From an uncultured Caldimonas sp. (lineage in GTDB: Bacteria; Pseudomonadota; Gammaproteobacteria; Burkholderiales; Burkholderiaceae), in assembly GCF_946480305.1 (NCBI RefSeq), contig NZ_CAMLJQ010000004.1:1-64000 (forward strand): a stretch of DNA of 64,000 nucleotides, given 5' to 3'. How positions within the stretch are numbered: the first letter of the stretch is position 1; each line of letters begins with the position of its first letter. A model generated the notes under the pieces. The model worked only from the letters and a program-made list of their open reading frames with translations, was not told the origin of the DNA and did no database searches. The translations under genes were made by a program, and so were the position numbers. Below are positions 28,389 through 38,390 of this stretch, piece by piece.

Positions 28389-29500
28389 TTGCGGGTCACC
28401 TGTCCGTCCTGCGTCATGCGGCAGGCTGCCACGATGTCGTCTTCGAGGTTGATGTTGAGCGTGCCTTCCTTCGTGATCACGAGCTTGAGGAAGTCCAGCA
28501 CGTTGCGGGCATAGAGCGCGGAGGCGTCGGCGGCCACCAGCGCGGGCAGGTTGGTCTCGCCGACCAGCGTGACGCCGTGCTTGACGACCGTCTTGCCGGG
28601 TTCGGTCAGCGGGCAGTTACCGCCTTGCGGTGCGGCCAGGTCGACGATCACCGAGCCGGCCTTCATGCTCCTGACCATCTCTTCGGTCACCAGCACCGGG
28701 GCGGGGCGGCCGGGAATCAGCGCGGTGGTGATCACCACGTCGGCCTGTGCCACGCGCTTGGCGACTTCGACCTTCTGGCGGTCGAGCCAGCTTTGCGGCA
28801 TGGGCCGGGCGTAGCCGCCCACGCCCTCGGCCGCTTCCTTTTCTTCCTGCGTCTCGTAGGGCACGTCGATGAACTTGGCGCCCAGCGACTCGACCTGCTC
28901 CTTCACCGAAGGCCGCACGTCGGAGGCCTCGATCACGGCGCCGAGCCGCTTCGCGGTCGCGATCGCCTGCAGCCCGGCCACGCCGACGCCCAGGATCACG
29001 ACGCGCGCCGCCTTCACGGTGCCGGCCGCCGTCATCAGCATCGGAAAGAAACGCTGGTAGCGGTCGGCCGCGATGATCACCGCCTTGTAGCCCGCGATGT
29101 TGGCCTGCGAGCTGAGCACGTCCATGCTCTGCGCCCGTGTGGTGCGGGGCGCGGCTTCGAGCGCGAAGCTGGTCAGGCCGGCTGCGGCCAGCCGCTGCAG
29201 GCCCTCGGCATCGAAGGGATTGAGCATGCCGACCACGGCCGTGCCGGGTTTCATCAGCGCGATCTCGTCGGGTTGCGGCGAACGGACCTTGAGCACCAGT
29301 TCGCAGCCGAACGCGCCGGCCCGGTCGGTGATCTCGGCCCCGACGGCGGCGTACGCCTCATCGGTGGCCGAAGCGGCCACGCCGGCGCCGGACTGCACCC
29401 GCACCGTGTGGCCTTGTGCCTTGAGTTTCTTTGCCGTCTCGGGCGTGACGGCCACGCGGGTCTCTCCCGCCAGCGTCTCCAGCGGTACGCCTATGAGCAT
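28385..29500 (-). CDS. pntAA: NAD(P) transhydrogenase subunit alpha, NAD-binding part (PntA1/PntAA)
   Basis: A 371-residue soluble NAD(H)-binding subunit homologous to alanine dehydrogenase and the first two-thirds of E. coli PntA. It has [21 protein letters not shown] at the start, the Rossmann motif [27 protein letters not shown], and the mobile loop region [24 protein letters not shown]. The ATG at 29500 follows GGAGGG; upstream codons would add a non-conserved leader. It heads the operon and its stop overlaps panD. Confidence 0.95.
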   Translation of the reverse strand: MLIGVPLETLAGETRVAVTPETAKKLKAQGHTVRVQSGAGVAASATDEAYAAVGAEITDRAGAFGCELVLKVRSPQPDEIALMKPGTAVVGMLNPFDAEGLQRLAAAGLTSFALEAAPRTTRAQSMDVLSSQANIAGYKAVIIAADRYQRFFPMLMTAAGTVKAARVVILGVGVAGLQAIATAKRLGAVIEASDVRPSVKEQVESLGAKFIDVPYETQEEKEAAEGVGGYARPMPQSWLDRQKVEVAKRVAQADVVITTALIPGRPAPVLVTEEMVRSMKAGSVIVDLAAPQGGNCPLTEPGKTVVKHGVTLVGETNLPALVAADASALYARNVLDFLKLVITKEGTLNINLEDDIVAACRMTQDGQVTRK

Positions 29501-29674
29501 GTAGCCCTCCTCAGATGTGGAGCGTGAACATTTCACGCCCGATTTGAACCGCCCGGCAGCTTACACAAGCTTACGGCCCGCGTCCGGGTAATTCAGTTTC
29601 AACTTTCAGTGAATTGACAGCTATCCCCAAAGCGACAGGCTGGTCGCGCCCCTCGCGGAGCAAACGGGGAGAGG

Positions 29675-30496
29675 TCAGGCGCGGCCGTCGGGAAGGGAAA
29701 AGCAGAAACCGGAATAGTGCGGCACGTCGTAGCCGTCGGTGTAAGGCAGTGTCATGGCCTTGCCGGTGTTTTCCCATTCGTCCAGCTTCACGTAGCCCAG
29801 CGCCCGGAGCTCGCGGATGAAGCCATCGCGCGACTGCACCCGGTAGGCGCAGAACGCGGTGCCGATGCTGTTGAGCGTGAAGAAGCTGCGCGAAGCATGG
29901 ATCGGCGTCGTGTTGATGACGAGCCGGCGCGGCTTGCGCGGCAGGCCGGCGAGCAATTCGGCCAGCGACATGGGAAGGTACTGCAGGCTGCCCGACGCGA
30001 ACAGGATCTCATGGTCGGCGGCGGCCTGGTAGTCGCTCGTGAACGTCAGTTGCCCGTGCGGCGCACGGCCGGCAGCGAGTTCCCTGCCGCGTGCCGCCAC
30101 CGCCGGCACGTCGCAGACGGTCCAGCGCAGCGTGCTGGGGAAGTCGATCAGCCGGCGGTACCCGTAATACCGGACACCGACGTGGCCGCCCAGGTCGAAC
30201 ACGGTGCTCAGACCGCTCGCGATGGCCTTTTCCAGCCAGAAGACGGCCGGGTAGTCGCGCGGCTTGATGTCGGGCGAATAGGCGAGGTTGGCCGAGGCGT
30301 CGTTGTCGTAGCCCAGCGGCCGGACCGCGGGTGCGCTGTTCGCTGCGGCCTCGAAGCTGTCGAACACGCCCAGGAACATGTTGGCGTCGACATTGTTGGC
30401 AAAGCGCCGGCGGTAGCGCCGCATCGCAAGGTCTTTGACGCCCGGGGCGTGGGCCAGCCGGTCAACGGAACGGTGAAGCGCTTCGAGCCATCCCAT
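29675..30496 (-). CDS. TIGR04325-family putative methyltransferase
   Basis: A 273-residue protein resembling the TIGR04325 putative methyltransferases, found mostly near polysaccharide genes. The SAM-like motif is VFDLGGHVGVRYYGYRR, followed by RWTVCDVPAVAARGRELA and a segment like EILFASGSLQYLP, as in the class I fold. AGGAG precedes the ATG at 30496. No glycosyltransferase is adjacent; the rfb operon is 29 kb away. The substrate is unknown and the methyltransferase role is a family prediction. Confidence 0.75.
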   Translation of the reverse strand: MGWLEALHRSVDRLAHAPGVKDLAMRRYRRRFANNVDANMFLGVFDSFEAAANSAPAVRPLGYDNDASANLAYSPDIKPRDYPAVFWLEKAIASGLSTVFDLGGHVGVRYYGYRRLIDFPSTLRWTVCDVPAVAARGRELAAGRAPHGQLTFTSDYQAAADHEILFASGSLQYLPMSLAELLAGLPRKPRRLVINTTPIHASRSFFTLNSIGTAFCAYRVQSRDGFIRELRALGYVKLDEWENTGKAMTLPYTDGYDVPHYSGFCFSLPDGRA

Positions 30497-30677
30497 GGCT
30501 TTCTCCTGGTGTACGCCTCTCCGCCTCCTGTGCAGTCTCTGCTTGCGTCGTCATTGCGCGCAAGGTCACCTGCATGGTGCCTGTGTACCGCGCCCCGCTG
30601 CATCCCCGATTTGAGGGAGCCCGCCGGGCATGACCACCTCGGCGCACGGCCAGGGGGCCGACGATAAACTGCCCGCC

Positions 30678-31172
30678 ATGGAAGAACGTTGGAAACCCAG
30701 TGTCACCGTCGCGGCGATCATCGAGCGCGACGGGCGCTACCTGCTGGTCGAGGAGCACACCTCCGAGGGCTTGCGGCTGAACAACCCCGCCGGCCATCTG
30801 GACCCGGGCGAATCGCCCGAGCAGGGCGCGGCGCGCGAGGCGCTCGAAGAAACCGGATGCGTCTTCGAGCCGACACACCTGGTGGGCGTCTACCTGTCGC
30901 GCTTCCACCGCCCCGCCACGAACGAGGACGTGACCTACGTGCGCTTTGCCTATGCCGGCACGGTGAGCGACCCGGCCCCGGGCTGGGTGCTGGACGACGG
31001 CATCGTGCGCACGCTGTGGATGACGCCGGACGAGATCCGCGCCTGCGCCGAGCGCCACCGCAGCCCGCTGGTGCTGCGCTGCCTCGAAGACCACCTCGCC
31101 GGCCGCCGCTACCCGCTGGAGCTGGTCACCACCCACGCCACGGTGTTCGACCCGGAGATCAAGACCTCATGA
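30678..31172 (+). CDS. Nudix hydrolase (NudJ-like phosphatase)
   Basis: A 164-residue Nudix protein with a complete Nudix box ([22 protein letters not shown], matching Gx5Ex7REUxEExGU). Upstream of mnmA this is the NudJ type, which in E. coli hydrolyses thiamin pyrophosphate and nucleoside diphosphates. I take the ATG at 30678 ([15 protein letters not shown]) since NudJ proteins begin close to this strand; an ATG at 30630 with GAGGGAG upstream would add sixteen residues and is also possible. The stop overlaps the mnmA start (ATGA), the same nudJ-mnmA order as in enterobacteria. Confidence 0.88.
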   Translation: MEERWKPSVTVAAIIERDGRYLLVEEHTSEGLRLNNPAGHLDPGESPEQGAAREALEETGCVFEPTHLVGVYLSRFHRPATNEDVTYVRFAYAGTVSDPAPGWVLDDGIVRTLWMTPDEIRACAERHRSPLVLRCLEDHLAGRRYPLELVTTHATVFDPEIKTS

Positions 31173-32269
31173 CGCGCGTGGTGGTGGGCCTGAGCGGCGG
31201 CGTCGATTCGGCCGTCTCGGCGTGGCTGCTGAAGCAGCAGGGCTATGACGTGGTCGGCATCTTCATGAAGAACTGGGAGGATGACGACGACAGCGAATAC
31301 TGCTCGTCGCGCCAGGACTGGCTCGACGCCGCCTCGGTCGCCGACGTGATCGGCATCGACGTGGAGCACGTCAACTTCGCGGCCGAGTACAAGGACCGCG
31401 TGTTCGCCGAGTTCCTGCGCGAATACCAGGCCGGCCGCACGCCGAACCCGGACATCCTCTGCAACGCCGAGATCAAGTTCAAGGCCTTCCTGGACCACGC
31501 GATGCGGCTGGGCGCCGAGAAGATCGCCACCGGCCACTATGCGCGCGTGCGCGAAGCGGGCGGCGCGTTCCAGCTGCTGAAGGGGCTGGACCCGTCCAAG
31601 GACCAGAGCTACTTCCTGCACCGGCTGAACCAGGCCCAGCTGTCGAAGACGCTGTTTCCGGTGGGCGAGCTGCACAAGACCGAGGTGCGCCGCATCGCCG
31701 CCGAGATCGGCCTGCCGAACGCGAAGAAGAAGGACTCGACCGGCATCTGCTTCATCGGCGAGCGGCCGTTCCGCGAGTTCCTGAACCGCTACCTGGCCAA
31801 CCAGCCCGGCCCCATCAAGGACGACCGCGGCCGCACGATCGGCGAGCACGTGGGCCTGAGCTTCTACACGCTGGGCCAGCGCAAGGGCATCGGCATCGGC
31901 GGTCTGAAGGAAAAAGGCGCGCCGCGCGGCGGCGGCGACCACGACCCCTGGTTCGTGGCCCGCAAGGACATCGAGCACAACACGCTGTACGTGGTGCAGG
32001 GGCACGACCACCCTTGGCTGCTGGCGCACACGCTGCATGCCGACGATGCGAGCTGGGTGGCCGGCGTGGCGCCCGCCCCGGGGCCGGTCGCCGCCAAGAC
32101 GCGCTACCGTCAGGAAGACGCCGCCTGCACGTTCGCAACCGGCGCCTACGGGCGTTTTTCGCTGCGCTTCAACGAGGCACAGTGGGCCGTGACGCCGGGG
32201 CAGTCGGCCGTGCTCTACGACGGCGAGGTGTGCCTCGGCGGCGGGGTGATCGCGGGCAGCGAGGCGTGA
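31169..32269 (+). CDS. mnmA: tRNA-specific 2-thiouridylase MnmA
   Basis: A 366-residue enzyme that puts sulfur on U34 of tRNA for Glu, Gln and Lys. The ATP-binding SGGVDSA is at 9-15. The two catalytic cysteines are C98 (NPDILCN) and C194 ([11 protein letters not shown]). The C-terminal beta-barrel region ends [15 protein letters not shown]. The start overlaps the Nudix stop, so translation is coupled. Length and motifs are fully typical, and the gene is expected to be essential or nearly so. Confidence 0.96.
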   Translation: MTRVVVGLSGGVDSAVSAWLLKQQGYDVVGIFMKNWEDDDDSEYCSSRQDWLDAASVADVIGIDVEHVNFAAEYKDRVFAEFLREYQAGRTPNPDILCNAEIKFKAFLDHAMRLGAEKIATGHYARVREAGGAFQLLKGLDPSKDQSYFLHRLNQAQLSKTLFPVGELHKTEVRRIAAEIGLPNAKKKDSTGICFIGERPFREFLNRYLANQPGPIKDDRGRTIGEHVGLSFYTLGQRKGIGIGGLKEKGAPRGGGDHDPWFVARKDIEHNTLYVVQGHDHPWLLAHTLHADDASWVAGVAPAPGPVAAKTRYRQEDAACTFATGAYGRFSLRFNEAQWAVTPGQSAVLYDGEVCLGGGVIAGSEA

Positions 32270-32285
32270 AAACCGGAAACCCCGG

Positions 32286-32948
32286 TCAGCGGGGTGCCGC
32301 GACGTTCAGCGTCCAGTAGCGCCCGTAGGTGCTGCCGGCGCTGGCGGCACACGCCAGGCCCATGTGCCGGTAGCTGGCGCTCATCAAGTTGGCGCAATGG
32401 CCGTCGCTGCGCATCCAGCCGTCGACGACCGCCGACACGCTGCCGTATCCGGCCGCGATGTTCTCGCCCACGGCCGACCACGTGTAGCCCGCGGCCGTGA
32501 CGCGTTGCGAGGCGCTGCTGCCGTTGCTGCCGGTGTGCGAGAAGAAGTTCTTGCTCGCCATGTCGAGCGAATGGCCGTAGGCGGCGTTGGCGAGCCGGCT
32601 GTCCCAGGTGAGCGCGGCAGCGGGCGGGAAGCTGCCGCGCGTGCCGCAGCTCGCGCCGGCTGCGCGGCGCTGGTTGACCAGTCGCAGCGCCTCGGCCTGG
32701 AAGTCGGCAAAGCCGCAGGTGCCTTGGGTGCCGGCCGCCGGTTGGGCACCGGTGCCCGCGCCGCTGCCGGCCGGAGCGCCGTTGCCGGTAGTGCCGGTGT
32801 TGCCCGTCGTGCCGGTCGCATCGGTCGATGCATCGGTGCTGCCCGCGGCCGTGTCGTCACCGCCCGAGCCGCCGCCCCCGCCGCAGGCACCAAGCACCAC
32901 CAGCAGCGCGAGCGCCACACCCCAGCGACCTCTCATTCCTTGTCTCAT
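32286..32948 (-). CDS. CAP/SCP-domain lipoprotein
   Basis: A 220-residue exported protein. The signal peptide ends in a lipobox (VVLGACGGG), so it is probably a lipoprotein; then come a Gly/Ser/Thr/Asp-rich linker (about 20-75) and a CAP (SCP/PR1) domain with ALTWDSRLANAAYGHSLDMASKNFFSHTG and the GENIAAGYGSVSAVVDGWMRSDGHCANLM block (His and Glu of the CAP cavity retained). Bacterial CAP proteins of this shape are of uncertain function. The ATG at 32948 is chosen; an internal ATG four codons later with AAGGA is also possible. Convergent with mnmA. Confidence 0.85.
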   Translation of the reverse strand: MRQGMRGRWGVALALLVVLGACGGGGGSGGDDTAAGSTDASTDATGTTGNTGTTGNGAPAGSGAGTGAQPAAGTQGTCGFADFQAEALRLVNQRRAAGASCGTRGSFPPAAALTWDSRLANAAYGHSLDMASKNFFSHTGSNGSSASQRVTAAGYTWSAVGENIAAGYGSVSAVVDGWMRSDGHCANLMSASYRHMGLACAASAGSTYGRYWTLNVAAPR

Positions 32949-33392
32949 CGAACGGCTTTCGTTGCCCAGCCGCCAGCATGCCCCGTACACCACCGGTACA
33001 GGTGACCACAGGCAACCGGGCTGGAAGGACTGCGGCAACCACCTGCGGGGACACGCTTTTCATCTGCATCGCAAGCTCCTGAGACCGCAAGCGGCCCACT
33101 CTGCCACAGCCCGCACGGCCGCGCCGAGCGGAGCCGTCTTCATACGCGAGTGATAGATTCCGGGCTGCCCGGTCTCTTCTTGCGCGTCCCAAGACGCGTG
33201 CATCGCAAGAAAACCCCGCGGCGGCCTGCCCCACGCCGGTCGCCCGGCCAGAAGAACAGTTCTTGTCCGGTGACCCCTGGCGCCGCTTCAGCCGGCAGGG
33301 GGTCGACGTCGTACCGCGACCGCACTGCCTGCCTCGTTGTGATGCCGTATGCCCTGCAGGGAGTGGCGTCGGGTGTCCGTTCGAGAAAGCGC
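32949..33392. other. intergenic region with inverted repeats upstream of the RND efflux operon
   Basis: No gene is supported in these 444 bases. Two structures stand out: an operator-like inverted repeat AAGAAC-A-GTTCTT at 33252-33264, and just after it an imperfect hairpin, GACCCCTG pairing with CAGGGGGTC (33272-33304). A further stem, CTTGCG..CGCAAG, spans 33180-33209. They may control the efflux genes at 33393 or the divergent lipoprotein gene. No TetR or MarR gene lies nearby. Confidence 0.45.
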
Positions 33393-34430
33393 ATGAAACG
33401 ATCGATCCTTGCCGCCGCGCTGGCGGCCGCCGCCGTCTCCCTGCCCGGCTGGGCGCAGGCCCCCGCCGCCCCTGCGGCTTCGGCCCCCGAGGCGGTGTCC
33501 GTGAAGGTCCAGCCGTTCGAGCAGCTCGCGATCCGCCCGCAGCGCGAAGCGCCGGCTGCCGTGGTGGCACGCAACGAGGCGCGGCTGTCGGCCGAGGTGG
33601 CCGGCCGTGTGCTGCGCTGGACCGCAGATACCGGTGGCCAGGTGGCGCGTGGCGCGCTGCTGGTCGAGCTGGACGCGACCGACTACCGCCTGGCGCGCGA
33701 CCAGGCCCGCGCCGCGGTGGACGCCAGCCAGGCACGGCTGAAGCTGGCGGAATCGCAACTCGCGCGTGCACGAGAACTCGTGGCGCAGGGCTTCTATTCG
33801 CAGGAAGCACTGAACAGCCGCGAGACCGAGGTACAGCTGATGCGCACGGAACTGGCGTCGAACCGCTCGCAGCTCGCGGCCGCCGAACGCTCGCTCGCCA
33901 AGACGCGCATCACCGCGCCCTTTGCGGGCAGCGTGAAGGAACGGCTGGCGCAGACGGGCGAGTTCGTCGCCGCCGGCACGCCGCTGTACGTGCTGACGCA
34001 GACCGACGGCGCCGAGGTGAGCGCACGGGTCGCGCTGGCCGACGTGGGCAGCGTCCAGGCCAGCCCTCGGCTGGAGTTCGTGGGCGTTGACCAGGCGGTG
34101 CCCTTGAAGCTGCTGCGCACCTCGGCCACCGTGACGGCGCCCGCACGCACGGTGGAGGTGCGGCTCGCGCCGTCGCAGCCGATGGTGGTGGGCAGCGCCG
34201 GGCAGTTGCGCTGGACCGAGGAGCGGCCGCACGTGCCGGCCGCCGTGGTGGTGCAGCGCGAACGCCGGCTCGGCGTGTTCGTGGTCGACAACGGCCGCGC
34301 GAAGTTCGTGCCCCTGCCGGACGCGCAGGAGGGCCGTGCCGCGCCGGCCGCCCTGGCGCCCACCGCGCAGGTGGTGGTGAGCGGGCAGGCTGCGCTGCGC
34401 AACGGCCAGGCCGTCAGCGTGGCACGCTGA
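33393..34430 (+). CDS. RND efflux periplasmic adaptor (membrane fusion protein)
   Basis: A 345-residue HlyD/AcrA-type adaptor. It has a signal peptide (MKRSILAAALAAAAVSLPGWAQA), a lipoyl-like hairpin (ARNEARLSAEVAGRVLRWTADTG), an alpha-helical hairpin (about 95-150: ARAAVDASQARLKLAESQLARARELVAQG) and beta-barrel (KTRITAPFAGSVKERLAQTGEFVAAGTPLYVL). There is no lipobox. The ATG at 33393 gives the signal peptide directly. It is followed 23 bases later by the pump gene. No outer-membrane factor is encoded, so it would share a TolC-like channel encoded elsewhere. Confidence 0.9.
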   Translation: MKRSILAAALAAAAVSLPGWAQAPAAPAASAPEAVSVKVQPFEQLAIRPQREAPAAVVARNEARLSAEVAGRVLRWTADTGGQVARGALLVELDATDYRLARDQARAAVDASQARLKLAESQLARARELVAQGFYSQEALNSRETEVQLMRTELASNRSQLAAAERSLAKTRITAPFAGSVKERLAQTGEFVAAGTPLYVLTQTDGAEVSARVALADVGSVQASPRLEFVGVDQAVPLKLLRTSATVTAPARTVEVRLAPSQPMVVGSAGQLRWTEERPHVPAAVVVQRERRLGVFVVDNGRAKFVPLPDAQEGRAAPAALAPTAQVVVSGQAALRNGQAVSVAR

Positions 34431-34453
34431 GACAGCGGCAGGAGCATGACGAG

Positions 34454-37400
34454 ATGAAGCTGCTGCAGGCGCTGATCCGCAACCACCCGCTCGCCAACGT
34501 CACCTTCGTCGTCGTGCTGCTGCTCGGCGTGATCAGCTACGTGACGATGCCGCGCGCGCAGGATCCGGAGATCAACTTCAACTGGGTCGGCATCACCACG
34601 GTGCTGCCGGGCGCGTCGGCCGAAGACGTGGAGCGCCTCGTCACCAACCCGCTGGAAGACGGCATCAAGGGCGTGGCGGACCTGCGCTTCGTCGTCTCGA
34701 CGAGCCGCGAGAACGTCTCCAGCATCCTGGTGCGCTTTCGCGAGATTTCGCCGGCCACCTTCGACAAGCGCATCAACGACCTGCGCCGCGAGATCCAGAA
34801 CAAGTCCAACACGGAGCTGCCGAGCGAGGCCGAAGACCCGCTGATCCTCGAGATCACCACGTCCAATGGCTTCCCCACGGCGTCGCTGATGCTGCTGGGC
34901 CAGGCCAACGACGACACGCTGCGCGAGGCCGGCCGGCAGATCAAGCTGGACCTGGAGCGCCTGGGCGGTGTCGACCAGGTGTATGCCTCGGGCCTGCGCG
35001 ACCCCGAGATCCTGATCACCCCGGACAACGCCGCGCTGGTGGCACGGGGCCTGAGTGCCACCGACCTGGCCGATGCGGTGCGCAGCGTGTTCCGCGACAC
35101 CTCGGCTGGCACGTTGAAGACCAGGGGTGGCGCGTGGTCGGTCACCGCGCAGGGCATTGCGACCGACCCGGAGCGCCTGGCCGGCATCCCCATCCTCAGC
35201 CGCACGCAGCCGGGCGTCAGCGCCCGCCTGGGCGACGTGGCCCGCATCGAGCGCGCGCGCGAGCCGGCCAGCCAGTACGCCAGCATGGAAGGCCGCCCCG
35301 CCATCAGCCTGGCGGTGACGAAAAAGGCTCAGGCCAACACGCTGGACCTGGTGAGCCGCCTGCAGAGCTACATCGCCGAGCGCGGGCCGGCGCTGGCGGC
35401 GAGCGGGCTGACCCTGGTGCTCAGCGACGACCAGACCGTGCCGACGCGCGAGGCGATCGGCGTGATGGAGTCGAACGCGATCTTCGGGCTGTTCTCGGTG
35501 CTCGGCATCTGCTGGCTGTTCCTCGGCTGGCGCGTCGGCGTGCTGGTGGCGCTGGGCATCCCGTTCTCGCTGGCGGGCACGATGATCGTGCTCAGCGGCT
35601 TCGACCACACGCTGAACATCTCGGTGCTGCTCGGGTTGGTGATCGCGCTCGGCATGCTGGTCGACGATGCCGTGGTGATCGTCGAGGCGATCTACTACCG
35701 GGTGCAGCGAGGCGCCGACGTGCTGCACGCCTCCCTCGACGGCGTGCGCGAGGTGTTCGCGCCGGTGCTGGCTTCCGTGGCGACCACGATGGCAGCGTTC
35801 CTGCCGCTGATGCTGCTGCCCGGCATCGTCGGCAAGTTCATGTTCGTGATCCCGTTCGTCGTGACGATGGCGCTGCTGATCAGCCTGATCGAGGCCTTCT
35901 GGATGCTGCCGACGCACGTGGTGGCGATGAAGCTGAGGCTCGACCAGGACTCCCGCTCGCAACGCTGGCGCAACGAGTTCAACCGCAAGATCCGGCTGTG
36001 GTACGGCAAGTCGCTGGCCTTCGTGCTGCGGCGCGCGGTGTGGTCGGGCGTCATCTCGGCCGGCCTGGTGGCCGGTGCGGTGGCGCTGTTCATGACCGGG
36101 CTCGTGCAGGTGCAGTTCTTCGCATTCGATCCGCTGCGCATCTACTACGTCAACGTCGACATGCCATCGCAATCGACGCTCGAGCAGACGCTGGCCGAGA
36201 CCGAGGCGGTCGAGCGCGCGGTACGCAAGCACCTGCGCGAGGGCGAGGCGCGGTCGGTCGTCTCCGTCGCGGGGCTGAAGTTCACCGAGACGGAGCCGGT
36301 CTACGGCGACCCCTACGGGCAGGTCTCGGTGTCGCTGAACCCGCGCGGCGCAGACGGTCGCGAGGTGGTCGAGATCGTGGAGGCGATGCGCCGCGAGATC
36401 GAATCACTGCCCGGCCCTGGCCGCAAGAGCTTCACGATGCTGTCCGGCGGGCCGCCCAAGGCCAAGCCGATCAACGTGAAGGTGCGCGGCGACGACTACG
36501 CCGAGCTGCGCCGCGCCACCGACGCGCTGAAGCAGGTGGTCGCCAAGGTGCCGGGCACCAAGGACGTGACCGACGACGACGTGCCCGGCCGCCCCAAGCT
36601 GTTGCTCAACTTCGACTACGACGCCGTGCGCAACGCCGGGCTGGACGCGGCGCAGCTCTCGCGCCTGGTGCGCATCCTGGTCGACGGCGAGGTGGTGGCC
36701 TTCACACGCGAGGAAGGCAACAAGATCGAGGTGCGCGTGCGCGCGAAGGACGAACTGCGCGACGACCCGGCCGCGCTGCTGAACGAACCGCTCACCTTGC
36801 CCGACGGTCAGGTGACCCGGCTCGGCGCGCTGATGAAAGCCAGCGTCGAGGAAGGCAAGGGCTTCATCCGCCACTACAACCTGCGCCGCACCATCGCGGT
36901 GGAGGCCAACCTCGACGACCCGAAGGACAACCCTGACGCGCTCAACACGCAGCAGGCCAACCAGCGCGTGCAGGAAGCCTGGAAGACGATGAGTGCGCAG
37001 TACCCGGGCGTGGACCTGGAGTTCTCCGGCGAGCTGGAAGACATCCAGGAAAGCCTGGACGCGATGGGCATGCTGTTCGCGCTCGGCGTGGGGCTGATCT
37101 TCCTGATCCTGGCGGCCCAGTTCGTCAGCTACTGGCAGCCGCTGATGATCCTGGTGACGGTGCCGCTGGCCTTCACCGGCGTGACGTTCGGGCTGGCGCT
37201 CACGCAGAACCCGTTGTCGCTGTTCACGTTGTACGGCGTCATCGCGCTGACCGGCATCGCGGTGAACGCGGCGATCGTGCTGATCGACGCCGCCAACGAG
37301 CGGCGCGCGCATGGCATGGGCACCCTGCACGCCACGGTGTGGGCGGCACGGCGGCGCGTGGTGCCGATCATCATCACCACCACCACCACGATCGGCGGGC

Positions 37401-37600
37401 TGTTCTCGCTGGCGACGGGGCTCGGTGGCCGCAGCCTGCTGTGGGGCCCGGTGGCCGCCAGCATCGTCTGGGGCCTGGCGTTCTCGACGGTGTTGACCTT
37501 GTACGTGGTGCCGCTGCTGTACCTCGCGTTCATGCGCGAGCGCAAGCGCCGCTGGCGCGACCGGCTGATGTTCTGGCGGCGCCGGCAGGCACCCGCCTGA
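34454..37600 (+). CDS. RND efflux transporter permease
   Basis: A 1048-residue inner-membrane pump of the AcrB/HAE superfamily with the usual two repeats of membrane helices and periplasmic loops. The proton-relay aspartates are D404-D405 in GLVIALGMLVDDAVVIVE. The N-terminal region PRAQDPEINFNWVGITTVLPGASAEDVERLVTNPLE is closest to heavy-metal-independent, hydrophobe-type pumps of the VexF/MexK-like branch. It is encoded with its adaptor. The substrate cannot be told from sequence. Confidence 0.92.
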   Translation: MKLLQALIRNHPLANVTFVVVLLLGVISYVTMPRAQDPEINFNWVGITTVLPGASAEDVERLVTNPLEDGIKGVADLRFVVSTSRENVSSILVRFREISPATFDKRINDLRREIQNKSNTELPSEAEDPLILEITTSNGFPTASLMLLGQANDDTLREAGRQIKLDLERLGGVDQVYASGLRDPEILITPDNAALVARGLSATDLADAVRSVFRDTSAGTLKTRGGAWSVTAQGIATDPERLAGIPILSRTQPGVSARLGDVARIERAREPASQYASMEGRPAISLAVTKKAQANTLDLVSRLQSYIAERGPALAASGLTLVLSDDQTVPTREAIGVMESNAIFGLFSVLGICWLFLGWRVGVLVALGIPFSLAGTMIVLSGFDHTLNISVLLGLVIALGMLVDDAVVIVEAIYYRVQRGADVLHASLDGVREVFAPVLASVATTMAAFLPLMLLPGIVGKFMFVIPFVVTMALLISLIEAFWMLPTHVVAMKLRLDQDSRSQRWRNEFNRKIRLWYGKSLAFVLRRAVWSGVISAGLVAGAVALFMTGLVQVQFFAFDPLRIYYVNVDMPSQSTLEQTLAETEAVERAVRKHLREGEARSVVSVAGLKFTETEPVYGDPYGQVSVSLNPRGADGREVVEIVEAMRREIESLPGPGRKSFTMLSGGPPKAKPINVKVRGDDYAELRRATDALKQVVAKVPGTKDVTDDDVPGRPKLLLNFDYDAVRNAGLDAAQLSRLVRILVDGEVVAFTREEGNKIEVRVRAKDELRDDPAALLNEPLTLPDGQVTRLGALMKASVEEGKGFIRHYNLRRTIAVEANLDDPKDNPDALNTQQANQRVQEAWKTMSAQYPGVDLEFSGELEDIQESLDAMGMLFALGVGLIFLILAAQFVSYWQPLMILVTVPLAFTGVTFGLALTQNPLSLFTLYGVIALTGIAVNAAIVLIDAANERRAHGMGTLHATVWAARRRVVPIIITTTTTIGGLFSLATGLGGRSLLWGPVAASIVWGLAFSTVLTLYVVPLLYLAFMRERKRRWRDRLMFWRRRQAPA

Positions 37601-37734
37601 GCATGCCGCGAGGGGACAAGGGGGCCCCGGCGGCGCTCGCCGCATAAAGTTCGGCGGGGATCGGCCGATAAGACCGGGGACGTCTGGCCGGCCCTGTGGC
37701 CCGGTGCGACTCCTGCTGTCACTTCGAGGTCCCG

Positions 37735-38379
37735 ATGCCCCCGTTCCCCCGCCGTTTCCGCCGGATGAGTCATGTGCTGCACGCTGTACGCACGTTTGTG
37801 CTGGGCTCTGCGGCGGCGCTGCTCGGGCACGCCGCCCTCGCCGGCCCGGTGGTCGTGCTGGTCAAAGACGGCAACGGCCAGCCCCTGAATGACGCGGTGG
37901 TCAGCCTGTTCGCGCCCGGTGTCGCGCTCCGGGCGCCCGCCGGCACCCGCTCCGACATCGAGCAACGCGGCCGGCAGTTCGTGCCGCAGGTGAGCGTGGT
38001 GCAGGCCGGCACGGCGGTGTACTTCCCGAACCGGGACAAGGTGCAACACCACGTCTATTCGTTCTCGCCGGCCAAGACCTTCGAGCTGAAGCTCTACAGT
38101 GGCACGCCGGCGGAGCCGGTGGTGTTCGACCAGGCAGGCACGGCCGTGCTGGGCTGCAACATCCACGATCAGATGGCAGCGTGGGTGCGCGTGGTCGAGA
38201 CGCCGTACTTTGCAAAGACCACAGGCGGCGCGGCGCGCATCGAACAGGTCCCTGCCGGCGACTACCGCCTGCAGGTGTGGCACGCCAGCTGGCCTTCGAC
38301 ACAGCCGCCGCATGAACTGCCGCTCACGGTGCCCGCCGCGGGCGCCTCCGTCTCGGTGCAACTGCCCGCCGGGCGTTGA
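37735..38379 (+). CDS. exported cupredoxin-like (methylamine-utilization-type) protein
   Basis: A 214-residue protein with a signal peptide (cleavage after GHAALA-GPV) and a plastocyanin-like fold. Type 1 copper ligands are visible: His at about 105/106 (KVQHHVYSF), Cys 141, His 144 and Met 147 in LGCNIHDQM. The last part (about 175-214) resembles a small carboxypeptidase-regulatory-like beta domain. GAGG upstream supports the ATG at 37735. It ends 11 bases before the GGDEF/EAL gene, suggesting that the two work together, perhaps as a periplasmic copper or redox input; this is inference. Confidence 0.82.
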   Translation: MPPFPRRFRRMSHVLHAVRTFVLGSAAALLGHAALAGPVVVLVKDGNGQPLNDAVVSLFAPGVALRAPAGTRSDIEQRGRQFVPQVSVVQAGTAVYFPNRDKVQHHVYSFSPAKTFELKLYSGTPAEPVVFDQAGTAVLGCNIHDQMAAWVRVVETPYFAKTTGGAARIEQVPAGDYRLQVWHASWPSTQPPHELPLTVPAAGASVSVQLPAGR

Positions 38380-38390
38380 AGCGCACGCGC

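Noticed and set aside
33794..36232. 812-codon minus-strand open frame
   Set aside because: It is antisense to the RND adaptor and pump, with no motif and repetitive His/Arg/Gln composition.
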